64,000 bases of DNA from Fusicatenibacter saccharivorans (lineage in GTDB: Bacteria; Bacillota; Clostridia; Lachnospirales; Lachnospiraceae). Within the stretch, counting starts at the first letter, position 1. Each line of letters starts with the position of its first letter. This document shows, piece after piece, positions 54,543 to 62,461 of this stretch. The notes under the pieces were generated by a model. The model was not told where the DNA came from and did not search any database. It saw only the letters and a program-made list of their open reading frames with translations. The position numbers and the translations under genes were made by a program. The stretch covers positions 234,268-298,267 of the forward strand of contig NZ_JADNOP010000002.1 in the NCBI RefSeq assembly GCF_015557635.1, given 5' to 3'.

Positions 54543-54865
54543 CATCATCCCAAAAGCCAGTCGATGACATAATCTGTTCTGCAATGTCTGAAGTGCCGAT
54601 TCCAGCGTATCTTCGTCCATTGCGTATTTTCCGTCCTGCATTCGGACAAGCGCGCCATATCTTTGTTTTTCATTATCCGTTAGTTTCGGAGCATACTCAT
54701 ATTTAAGGTCTTACCAAAACGGCGGGGCCTTGTAAAAAGATTTACCTTTCCCCAGCTGTCAAGAAGCTGTTCAATCAGTCTTGTCTTATCAATATAGTAA
54801 AAACCTTGTTGGCGAATTTCCTTAAAATCTTCGACACCAACCGGAAGTTTTAACGTCGCTGCCAT
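54543..54865 (-). pseudogene. Remnant of an AAA-ATPase-like (PF09820-type) gene
   Basis: The N-terminal 61 residues (MAATLKLPVGVEDFKEI, then FYYIDKTRLIEQLL and LFTRPRRFGKTLNMSML) match the start of the AAA-ATPase-like family. The frame then meets a stop after 61 codons, and an unrelated-frame stretch (APKLTDNEKQRYGALVRMQD) continues toward the kinase gene. Full-length members exceed 500 residues. It is a deleted fragment. Confidence 0.7.
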
Positions 54866-54985
54866 TCTTCCACGCCCTTTCCGAAGCTACATTAACAGGC
54901 AAAGGATATTATATCCCAGTGCATTTTGATTTTACCATTTGGGAACTCAAATGGCAAGTTGATCCTATCTTCTGCTTTGCCTCGT

Positions 54986-55079
54986 TTACGGCACATCAAT
55001 CAGTCCGAAGCGGTAGAACATTCCGTATATGTAGGTCACGCCCCGGATGTCGCCCAGAGCCTTTGGTCCACGCAACTCT
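54986..55079 (-). pseudogene. C-terminal gene remnant next to palindrome copy 3
   Basis: About 31 codons (ELRGPKALGDIRGVTYIYG, then MFYRFGLIDVP) end at a stop. The upstream edge coincides with the partial TAGGGGTCTGACCCTA palindrome at about 55077-55092. The parent family is not recognised. Confidence 0.4.
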
Positions 55080-55092
55080 AGGGGTCTGACCC
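55077..55092. repeat. Partial third copy of the GGGGTCTGACCCC palindrome
   Basis: CTAGGGGTCTGACCCTA resembles the core of the copies at 43098 and 47599 but its flanks differ. As with copy 1, it stands at the broken end of a gene fragment. Confidence 0.6.
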
Positions 55093-55142
55093 TATGAAAA
55101 TCTGAGTAGACGGGAACTATCGTACTGCTGGAAAACCCTGGT

Positions 55143-55204
55143 AAAAAGCGAGTAAAACGGCAGCCGTCTCCTTTTCGAGACCCCTGCCGTTTTACTCGCT
55201 TTTT
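55143..55204. terminator. Strong bidirectional terminator
   Basis: A perfect 21-base-pair stem AAAAAGCGAGTAAAACGGCA / TGCCGTTTTACTCGCTTTTT. It lies between gene fragments, so its original owner is gone or is the small ORF tail to its right. Confidence 0.85.
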
Positions 55205-55381
55205 CTATTCATTTTCATAGGGCATACCCCCATGTGTCTCGTTTGCTAAGGTCATGGGAATATTAGGAAAATCTTTTAATCTTATCTTTGTATCAGAATT
55301 ATAGTGATCTTCTTTTGGATTGACCGCCTTGGGACCGGTCCCCGATGTACTATAAGTTACAATATGCTTAACAATAGAATC
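55205..55381 (-). pseudogene. Unrecognised ORF tail
   Basis: 58 open codons without a start (VTYSTSGTGPKAVNPKEDHY, DFPNIPMTLANETHGG, MPYENE, stop). The composition looks like a real protein end, but the upstream frame is closed by a stop and overlaps the DUF4160 gene. It is probably a gene remnant. Confidence 0.35.
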
Positions 55382-55661
55382 CTATCTCATCCGTCACAAA
55401 TGCCTCTTTCCATTTTGCACAAATAAAGAAAAACTGTGCTGATATAAATTCCATCAATTCATTCAGCTCTTTCTTGGAAATTTTACTTCCATTACTTGCT
55501 AAAATGCATCCACCTGACTTTGTAAGCCATATTTTAGTCGCATTTGGAGTAGGCTTACCTTTTGATATATGAACATGAATTGGTTCTCCATTTTCATTAG
55601 ACCAAAAATATACCGTATATCCACATACCATAAACAATTTAGGCAATTTGAATCCCCCCAT
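55368..55661 (-). CDS. DUF4160 family small protein
   Basis: A 97-residue protein (from ATG 55661; the start is uncertain). The family pattern is a short strand, YTVYFWSNENGEPIHVHI, with the pair of histidines, followed by a basic ATKIWLTKSGG segment and a C-terminal helix with KELNELMEFISAQ. DUF4160 genes often pair with a second small gene, as here, and are suspected of toxin-antitoxin or mobile-region roles; that is not proven. Confidence 0.7.
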   Translation of the reverse strand: MGGFKLPKLFMVCGYTVYFWSNENGEPIHVHISKGKPTPNATKIWLTKSGGCILASNGSKISKKELNELMEFISAQFFFICAKWKEAFVTDEIGFYC

Positions 55662-55908
55662 TCTCCGCATACCGGTATAGCAAATGAGCATTACTATGCA
55701 GGAGTTCTTCAAACATTGCTATTTCTTCATCCGAATATCCTTGGCGTTCTGTCCATTTGTAATCAGGCAATTCACACCTTGCCGAATCAAATCCATCTTC
55801 TGTTGGTCGTTCAAAGTTTACAATAACTTTTTTCATTCCATCTTTTTCAACAATTTGTGAATGAACAATCTCCGTTTCATCTGCCAGTGTCATATATGGA
55901 TACATCAT
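55639..55908 (-). CDS. Small conserved hypothetical protein upstream of DUF4160
   Basis: An 89-residue acidic protein (MMYPYMTLADETEIVHSQI, then NFERPTEDGFDSARCELP and FEELLHSNAHLLYRYAENGG). The start follows GGGGTG. It overlaps the DUF4160 gene by about 23 bases, so both are translated from one message. Not recognised by family; its pairing suggests a two-gene module. Confidence 0.65.
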   Translation of the reverse strand: MMYPYMTLADETEIVHSQIVEKDGMKKVIVNFERPTEDGFDSARCELPDYKWTERQGYSDEEIAMFEELLHSNAHLLYRYAENGGIQIA

Positions 55909-56011
55909 ACAACGTCACCCCGTTTCTTATTTTTAAACTCATTATAGCATCATACCCTGTCGTTGTCATGTGATTAAAAGCTAAATTCTTTCACTGAAAA
56001 TTTCAAAAGTA

Positions 56012-56047
56012 AATTCCATCGTCCGCTTATGCGGTGGAATTTACTCC
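56012..56047. repeat. Hairpin upstream of the IS30 fragment
   Basis: GTAAATTCCATCG / CGGTGGAATTTAC with a 10-base loop. It may be the left end of the truncated IS30 element or a terminator. Confidence 0.4.
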
Positions 56048-56126
56048 TACATGAGTGGAGTTTAATCTTTCATATATTCGTGCTATGCTCATGAAGACCT
56101 TCTGACAGCAGTAGAAGGAGATCTCT

Positions 56127-56768
56127 ATGAGTAAATATATTCCTGGTAACCAGAAACATCTTTCCCTTGAAGACCGTAAATACATTGAGCGTTCCCTGAA
56201 TAACGGCAGCACTTTTAAAGATATCGCCCGCTTCTTATGCAAAGATCCTACAACTATTTCGAAGGAAGTGAAACTCCATCGTGTAAGTGATTGGTATCAT
56301 AAAGGATCCTTCCTTAACGCTCACAACTTCTGCATTCATAGATATCACTGCAGAAAAACAAATGTATGCAGGAAAATCATACTCTGCAACATTAAGTGTA
56401 CTTCCTGTCCAACCTGTAACCAAACCTGTCCTGATTTCGTTAAAGAACAGTGTAACCGTCTTGATAAGGCTCCTTACGTCTGTAATGGATGTCCGAAAGC
56501 CATCCATCATTGTTCCATTGCTCACAAGTACCGTTACGATGCTGTCTTTGCAGACCGCAAATACAAGGAATGTCTGTCTTCGTCCAGAGCTGGTATAAAC
56601 ATGACAAAGCATGAACTACGTCAAAAGGACATGGTCATTTCGCCTCTTATTTATCAGGGACAATCTGGAGATTCCACCTATGCAGATGCCTGCTTAAGCC
56701 GAATGACATCCAAGGCATATCGTCTTGAATTTCCTGGCAGAGATCGTAGAGTAAACAACGGTAACTAA
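56127..56768 (+). pseudogene. Truncated IS30-family transposase
   Basis: The first about 180 residues are IS30-like: HLSLEDRKYIERSLNNGSTF helix-turn-helix, a cysteine-rich zinc region (CTSCPTCNQTCPDF, CNGCPKAIHHC) and MVISPLIYQGQS. The frame then turns into an unrelated tail and stops at 213 residues. The DDE catalytic domain is missing, so it cannot transpose. AAGGAGA precedes the ATG. Confidence 0.85.
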
Positions 56769-56924
56769 TAAACCTGCTGAGCTTTGCTCAGTTTGAAGCG
56801 GAATGGCGCTCCGTTCCTCTGGAACGGATGCGCAGTTCTTGCGGAATATGCACTATTTTAAAAAAATTACAGAATTTCTTTTTTATTCTTTTTATTTGTA
56901 ATCTTATGTTCATTTCTTCTATTT

Positions 56925-58850
56925 TCATAAGCTCTCATTCTTTTCTAATTCCCTGCATTTTCCAGAAAGCTCTTCCTCCAACGCTCTCACATCCCTGCAA
57001 ATCTTTCCTTGGATCTCCTCTGTAAATTTTTCCGGCAATGGATCTCTCACCTTCAGCTCTTCTCTCACTTCGTCCCACCATAGAAACTCTCTATACTTGC
57101 AGATCACCTGCTCCACGCATTTTCCTATCCTCGTCTCTTTCCCACATTCCTCTGCCTTTTTCTCATTCTGTAAACTTGCATAATACAAAATCGTGACATT
57201 AAGCTCTTCTATCACCTTATTCATTTTCCTGCAGTCTACCTGGGTTCCATGCGAATTTTCTTTTTCTGCCTTACGTTTTCGTTCTTCCTCTTTTCTTTGC
57301 GTAGCTATTACTTCATCATATACAAACAACTCACCATCTTGGCTGATATATCCCACTTCGCTCAATACCAGTTTCAACAATTCCGGCGCTGCATGCAGTG
57401 TAGATGAAAGCTGCGATAGCTCCCACCGTTCTGCTCTCCTGATATATTCTTCCAATTGCTCAATAGTCGGTTTCTTCTCGATTCTTTTTCCAAATGACTC
57501 CTTCAGCCATCCAATACTCTGATAAATAAAAACTACCCGTGACGCCCAGTCGATTGCATCAGCCAGGGAGTTTATTCCCAGCGTGTCCAATATCTGGGAA
57601 CTGTGATATAAAAATGTTTTCCATCCCTGCAAAACCGCCTGCGCGATCTGTATTCCATCCCCGCCCATATTGTTGGCTTGTACAAGAATTCCTTTTTCCT
57701 CTGCCTCTGGAAATGTGCGAAGGAAATCCCGAATCGTCACCCTGTCATATGGGACATTCCATTCGACACCCTCCTCAAATTGGATATACGGAAACATTTT
57801 ATAGCGTGTATAGCTATCCATATCATCTTTATAATACGTATAAAAAGAAACATGCCGAATCTCATGTCCATGCTTTTTGCAATAAGACACCAGATTTTCC
57901 GACAGCTCCTCCTCATGAATCAGGATCATTTCCGGAATACGATATTCCAGGCAATAGTCAATCTGTAAACTGCAGATCTGTCCATTTCCTTTTATATATT
58001 CCTGAAGTTTTTCTTCTGCATACGTTATATTTTCCCGAATTTTCTCTTCATAACCGTCCTCTACCGCTACTCCATGAAGCTGCCCCAATTCATCCTGATA
58101 AACTGGCGCAAAAGCAATCTCATCCACTTGCCGTACATATTCTGGATGATCCTGCAATAATTTTCGCTTTTCTTCTCCTATCTGCATCAATGTATACTCA
58201 GCATACGAATAAAATGCCCGATACAATCTATGAATCAAAAGAAAATACTTATAAAAAAGCGGGACACAGCAAAGTCTTGTATCTGCTACTCCATACTCTA
58301 ACAAATCCTTTTTGGCCTTTTGTAACATCCTTTTTAGATTTGTATTCATCTTCAGATGTGTGGTCTCCAGAATTTCTGACAGATCTAAATAAATTTTTTC
58401 TTCATCATAATGAATCGGTATATGGCCATGCTGCATATAGTTTCGCAGAAAGTCTACAATTTTATACTCCGAATATTGATCATATGCTTTCGAAATGAAG
58501 TTTTTCTTAAAACTTTTATCCTTAGAAATATAGAATTCATCAAATTTCTCCATAGATTCTATCAATGTCCGCCCTGCGCTGACGGCATTGCAAAGCAACG
58601 CATTGATCTGAATCACATCTACAGTTTCTCCTCTCTTAGCGAATATACGATCGTCAAATTGTAAAGAGAATTTCTCAAACATATTTTCCAAGTTAAAAAC
58701 CATCATACTATATAACTCATCCAATTCACAAATATGCTGTGACATGCTGAGATACCGCCGCAATATCTGTTCATGCTCCCATGGCAGTTTCTCAAGCTGT
58801 GTTCCTGGAACATTCAAAAAATCCATTGGAATATACGCTCTTGTATTCAT
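56925..58850 (-). CDS. Unrecognised 641-residue protein with a HEPN-type R-x4-H motif
   Basis: No known family was recognised for the full length. Residues about 75-150 contain an R-x4-H motif (Arg136 to His141 in FLRNYMQHGHIPI) after amphipathic helices (NALLCNAVSAGRTLIESMEKF), the pattern of HEPN ribonuclease domains. The rest is mostly helical, with a hydrophobic helix near WASRVVFIYQSIGW and a charged coiled-coil tail rich in Lys/Glu. The start at 58850 (MNTRAYIPMDF) is six bases after GGAGGG; nearby ATGs overlap the site. A promoter is seen upstream. The A/T-rich base use differs from the housekeeping genes. An IS30 fragment lies downstream and an orphan CRISPR array upstream. Possibly a defence or toxin protein. 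Confidence 0.6.
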   Translation of the reverse strand: MNTRAYIPMDFLNVPGTQLEKLPWEHEQILRRYLSMSQHICELDELYSMMVFNLENMFEKFSLQFDDRIFAKRGETVDVIQINALLCNAVSAGRTLIESMEKFDEFYISKDKSFKKNFISKAYDQYSEYKIVDFLRNYMQHGHIPIHYDEEKIYLDLSEILETTHLKMNTNLKRMLQKAKKDLLEYGVADTRLCCVPLFYKYFLLIHRLYRAFYSYAEYTLMQIGEEKRKLLQDHPEYVRQVDEIAFAPVYQDELGQLHGVAVEDGYEEKIRENITYAEEKLQEYIKGNGQICSLQIDYCLEYRIPEMILIHEEELSENLVSYCKKHGHEIRHVSFYTYYKDDMDSYTRYKMFPYIQFEEGVEWNVPYDRVTIRDFLRTFPEAEEKGILVQANNMGGDGIQIAQAVLQGWKTFLYHSSQILDTLGINSLADAIDWASRVVFIYQSIGWLKESFGKRIEKKPTIEQLEEYIRRAERWELSQLSSTLHAAPELLKLVLSEVGYISQDGELFVYDEVIATQRKEEERKRKAEKENSHGTQVDCRKMNKVIEELNVTILYYASLQNEKKAEECGKETRIGKCVEQVICKYREFLWWDEVREELKVRDPLPEKFTEEIQGKICRDVRALEEELSGKCRELEKNESL

Positions 58851-58974
58851 TGACATCCCTCCAAACCTATACAATTCTTTCTTGGAAATGCAAACTTTTT
58901 GTATACGCAAATAACGCTCACAAACTTCTCAAATTTATTACTGTATATATACCCCGTACTTACAATATAATTTG

Positions 58975-59003
58975 ATTTTAACACCTATGTTCCAGCATAA
59001 CAA
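58975..59003 (-). promoter_or_regulatory. Predicted promoter of the HEPN-motif gene
   Basis: TTGTTA (58998-59003), 17-base spacer, TAAAAT (58975-58980) on the minus strand, giving a leader of about 120 bases. The rest of 59004-59238 holds nothing recognisable. Confidence 0.5.
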
Positions 59004-59238
59004 TCAATTCATGACTTTTTGTTTTTTCTTTTTATAATATTTTTTACTCGTGTTTCTTCCTATTATAATATCTTTTCTTTTAGCATTTACTTTCTACTCT
59101 TCTGTTTCTTCTCATACAGCTTCCTTGGTCCGTATTTATGCTATTGAAGACTTATATTCCAAGAATATTCAAATGAGCAGGAGGAACATCTTTATAGGCG
59201 TTCTATAACAGCACATTTATAGGGTCTAAATGCTAGTA

Positions 59239-59395
59239 TTCTCAACTCACGCCTTCACGGAAGGCGACGTCGCTGTTGGAGTAGGAGTTGGCATGGCGGC
59301 CATTTCAACTCACGCCTTCACGGAAGGCGACACTTTCTTTTTCACTCCATATCCTCCTACATTTTATTTCAACTCACGCCTTCACGGAAGGCGAC
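59239..59395 (-). CRISPR. Orphan three-repeat CRISPR mini-array
   Basis: Three 30-base repeats (59239-59268, with a few changed bases at its outer end; 59302-59331; 59366-59395) share the core GCCTTCACGGAAGGCGAC and the plus-strand start ATTTCAACTCAC. Spacers are 33 and 34 bases. On the minus strand the repeat starts GTCGCC and ends GAGTTGAAAT, resembling type I-C repeats but two bases shorter and different from the main array. No cas genes adjoin it. The leader side is at the right. Confidence 0.9.
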
Positions 59396-59566
59396 TGCAA
59401 ATTCAAATAATTTTTGCTGCTAAACACTTCTTATTTTTATTAATTCTTTCCAAATTTCTCATTCTAGCTTTTCTTTTTCACCTAGCTTCTCTTCGCTTTT
59501 CTCTTCATCCTGTCATTTTTCCGGTGCGAATCTCCCTGTATTTTTCTGTTTATTTACCTTTCGCAC
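59396..59566 (-). promoter_or_regulatory. Leader of the orphan array
   Basis: GTGCGAA (59524-59530) and TTCGCAC (59560-59566) form an inverted repeat about 128 bases from the first repeat, with GGGAGATTCGCACC and an ACAGAAAAA stretch between the arms, as in the main leader. It also ends TTGCA at the repeat. Confidence 0.7.
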
Positions 59567-59775
59567 TCGAAACATGTACACTCTGTCATAATATTTAATT
59601 TGCTTCATTATATCTCTCCACTAATTTTCTATCAACTGAAAATATGTTTTAATTTAATCTCTTTGCTTTTTAAAATTAACTTACTAAAGTTTTTTGTTAT
59701 TTTTTACTGGCATCGTAAGATACCAGTAATTAAATTTATAAAATTCTAATAATATCCGAACTTTATCTGATAATT
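59567..59775. other. Gene-free stretch left of the IS66 element
   Basis: A/T-rich without a credible ORF. It contains one 7-base inverted repeat, TTACTGG / CCAGTAA (59704-59729). Confidence 0.5.
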
Positions 59776-59869
59776 GTAAGTAGGTAATCATCCGTATATT
59801 GACATTTTATAAAAGCCATCTGATACTGTTTCTGGCTGTCTGCCAAATTCTATATCAGATGGCTTAGTA

Positions 59870-61516
59870 TTATTTTTTTAGTTTAGTACGGCAGTATTCC
59901 GGAAGATCTTCTGACCATGGAAGCAGTTTCTTTAACTCTTCCTCTTTAGGAAAAGCTCCCATTTTTCTGAGTTCATCCAATATATAAGTCAGATATGCGT
60001 ATGGTTTCAGATGGTTCAGAAGTGCCGTTTCTGTAATGCTGTAAACAAGGGCACTGGCACCAGCTCCCCGTACACTTTTGGCAAACAGCCAGTTGCGGCG
60101 TCCCACTGCAAAGTTTTTCAATGCACGTTCTGCACTGTTGTTGTCTATACTGAGATGGCCATCTTCCAGATAGCGTTTCAGATATGCTTCCTGATTAAGC
60201 GTATACAAAATGGCATCACCAATAAGGGAAGACCTGTCTACAGAATCTTCCATCGTATGCAGCCATTCAAACAGGGCATCCATAACTGGACGGGACTGTT
60301 TCTGGCGCTCCTCATATTTTTCTTCCGGTGCTTTATTGTGGATCATTTCCTCGATCTTATAGAGGATCCCGATCCTTGACATCGCCTGATATGCAATGGT
60401 CTCTTTCAGCTGTTCTTTTGTAAAGTCTTTTTTTAATGCTGTGAGGGCTGCATCAAAACGTCGTCTTGCATGGGTAAGGCACCCGCTTACTATGATACCT
60501 TCTCCTAAACTGTGATAAGCCTGATATCCATCACAGGTCAGATACCCATGAAACCTGTCCCCTAAAAAGTTTACAGGATGATATCCCGCACGGGTCCTTT
60601 CATAATCGAAGAGTACCATCTGCGGGGAACCACTGAATTCATCCGTGAGATATACCCACATCCAGTTCTGGGTCGTCCCTTTCTGATCCGGTTCTCCGAG
60701 TACCTGGATCCGGCTTTCGTCACAATGGATATATTTGCTTTCCAGAAGTTCCTCTTTCATCAGCTGATACAGCGGTTTCAGGTGTCTGTCTGCACAGTTT
60801 ATGATCCAGTTCGCCATAGTTTTTGTGGAGAGATCGAGATCATATCTGGCAAACTCTCTTTCCTGACGTGCCAGAGGCATCCCGTTTACATATTTAGCGT
60901 TCATGATACCTGCTACGAGGGAAGGTGTAGCAATGCTCCCACGGATCAGGGAAGGTTCTTTTTCCGGACGTTTCATGGATCCGCATTCCGGACAGCTGTA
61001 TACATAAGTGATCTCTTCTTCAACCTCAAACTTTGCAGGTATAAAACGCAGGCGTTTTACGGTCTCCTTTGTTACTACGCTGTATTTTTTTCCGCATTCC
61101 GGACAGTAACGGGCTTCCCCTTCCAGTTTATAGGTCCTGGTCTCAACGGTCTCAAAATTGGAAAGATCTTCTTCCTTCTTTCCTTTTCTTTTTTTACGTT
61201 TATAAGAGGATGACCGGATCTCTTCAAAAAGTTCCTCTGTTTCCGCATCCGCATTGGCTTCTGCCTCATTGAACAGGTTCATCTGTTCATATTCTTCGGC
61301 ATACTTTTCACTGGATGCCCCAAACTGTTTTCTCTGCGCAAGGGTAAGACGGTCAGAGAGCATGGCATTTAAGAATTCGAGTTCTTTCTGTTTATCCTTC
61401 AGCAGCTGGATCTCTGTATCCTTCTTCTTTGTCTGTTCCTGTACGATCTTCATCAATGAGATCAGATCTTCACGGCTCATGTTATTCAGCTGTTTATCTG
61501 TAAAGATCGGTTCCAT
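59870..61516 (-). CDS. tnpC: IS66 family transposase TnpC
   Basis: The DDE transposase of the element, 548 residues. It shows an N-terminal coiled coil (about 20-60), the IS66 zinc-binding and helix-turn-helix parts (CPECGKKYSVV), and the acidic residues in YIHCDESRIQV, YLTCDGYQAYHS and the final NNSAERALKNFAVGRRNW. The gene is intact and of normal length. Confidence 0.94.
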   Translation of the reverse strand: MEPIFTDKQLNNMSREDLISLMKIVQEQTKKKDTEIQLLKDKQKELEFLNAMLSDRLTLAQRKQFGASSEKYAEEYEQMNLFNEAEANADAETEELFEEIRSSSYKRKKRKGKKEEDLSNFETVETRTYKLEGEARYCPECGKKYSVVTKETVKRLRFIPAKFEVEEEITYVYSCPECGSMKRPEKEPSLIRGSIATPSLVAGIMNAKYVNGMPLARQEREFARYDLDLSTKTMANWIINCADRHLKPLYQLMKEELLESKYIHCDESRIQVLGEPDQKGTTQNWMWVYLTDEFSGSPQMVLFDYERTRAGYHPVNFLGDRFHGYLTCDGYQAYHSLGEGIIVSGCLTHARRRFDAALTALKKDFTKEQLKETIAYQAMSRIGILYKIEEMIHNKAPEEKYEERQKQSRPVMDALFEWLHTMEDSVDRSSLIGDAILYTLNQEAYLKRYLEDGHLSIDNNSAERALKNFAVGRRNWLFAKSVRGAGASALVYSITETALLNHLKPYAYLTYILDELRKMGAFPKEEELKKLLPWSEDLPEYCRTKLKK

Positions 61517-61667
61517 GTCCTGTCCTCCCTGCTTTAGCGTTATAAAAAGTATATCATGGTTCCAGCTGTTTTCCTATAAAAAACTGCGTTTCCGGATATA
61601 GGAAATACACTGGGAATGCCATGTTTTTCATGATTTTTACGGGATTGACAGCTCCGCTGTCTTATGC

Positions 61668-62021
61668 TTACAGGATGATCTTTGGATGGTGTTCCTCAAA
61701 TGCACCCCTGGGATTTAAAGAGAGCCCGTCACACAGCCAGTGGATCTCTTTCAGAGTCACCTGACGGAGTTCATCTGGAGTATCCGGCCAGTGAAAAGCA
61801 TTACGGTCGAGCCGTTTCATCAGGATCCAGAATCCGGATCCGTCCCATTGAAGGATCTTTATAGAAGTACGCCGACGGTTGCAGAACGCAAACATGCAGC
61901 GTGAGTATGGGTCGAGGTGAAATTTTAATTTGATGATAGCCGCCAGACCATTGTAACTTTTTCTCAGATCAGTGACACCACAGGAGAGATATACCGTTGT
62001 CCCTCCTGCCAGGTCAAGCAT
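61668..62021 (-). CDS. tnpB: IS66 accessory protein TnpB
   Basis: A 117-residue IS66 Orf2 protein with the family pattern VYLSCGVTDLRKSYNGLAAI, CNRRRTSIKILQWDGSGFWIL and LCDGLSLNPR. Its ATG overlaps the end of tnpA by eight bases. Required for transposition of IS66 elements; it looks complete. Confidence 0.93.
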   Translation of the reverse strand: MLDLAGGTTVYLSCGVTDLRKSYNGLAAIIKLKFHLDPYSRCMFAFCNRRRTSIKILQWDGSGFWILMKRLDRNAFHWPDTPDELRQVTLKEIHWLCDGLSLNPRGAFEEHHPKIIL

Positions 62022-62354
62022 GGCGCTGCAGGAATCCCAGTATAAATTCCATCAGTTCCGGTCTGCAGGAATCAGATATTTCAATACGGATACTGTCTGA
62101 AATAAAAATACGCACCGATGAAGATTCCTCAGAGAGCAGCTTTCTGGCAGCTTCCTGTTCAGATGGAAGTCTGACAAGACCATATCCTGTTCAGATTCGG
62201 ATGCCGGCTCTTCTTTTGCAAATCTGCGGATCCAGTATCCCATCGTAGATAAAGGGATACCGTTTTCTGTACACCATTGTTTACATGTTTGTCCACTGGT
62301 CTGGTATTGTTGGATACGGTCAGACCAGAGTTTTGCTTTTTCTTCTTTATTCAT
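62014..62354 (-). pseudogene. tnpA: IS66 tnpA with a one-base frameshift
   Basis: The first about 58 codons (MNKEEKAKLWSDRIQQYQT, IPLSTMGYWIRRFAKEEPA) are a normal helix-turn-helix start. Near 62178 the frame shifts by one base. The expected continuation VRLPSEQEAARKLLSEESSS, then EISDSCRPELMEFILGFLQRH, lies in the -1 frame and ends at the normal overlap with tnpB. As written, the first frame ends at 100 residues with an unrelated tail. This is a mutation, a programmed frameshift or a sequencing error. Confidence 0.8.
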
Positions 62355-62461
62355 AGTGATATAGAATACCTCCTGAGTTTTAAGGAGATTGTAGCAGAAT
62401 AAAAAACAAAAAAACAGATACGGATGATTACCTACTTACGAGCAGACAGGCTAAAAATGGG

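Larger units (their letters stand above)
59776..62439 (-). mobile_element. IS66-family insertion sequence
   Basis: Perfect 22-base terminal inverted repeats (GTAAGTAGGTAATCATCCGT at 59776 and its complement ending at 62439) enclose tnpA, tnpB and tnpC in the standard order on the minus strand. The 8-base flanks TGATAATT and GAGCAGAC differ, so no target duplication is left. tnpA carries a frameshift. Confidence 0.92.

Noticed and set aside
57539..58498. 319-codon plus-strand frame opposite the HEPN-motif gene
   Set aside because: Proline-, serine- and histidine-rich composition without a ribosome binding site; the minus-strand protein has a normal composition and start signals.
59230..59598. 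ORF containing repeated STHAFTEGD units
   Set aside because: It is a translation of the orphan CRISPR array and leader.
59768..62447. 8-base target duplication of the IS66 element
   Set aside because: The flanks TGATAATT and GAGCAGAC are unrelated.
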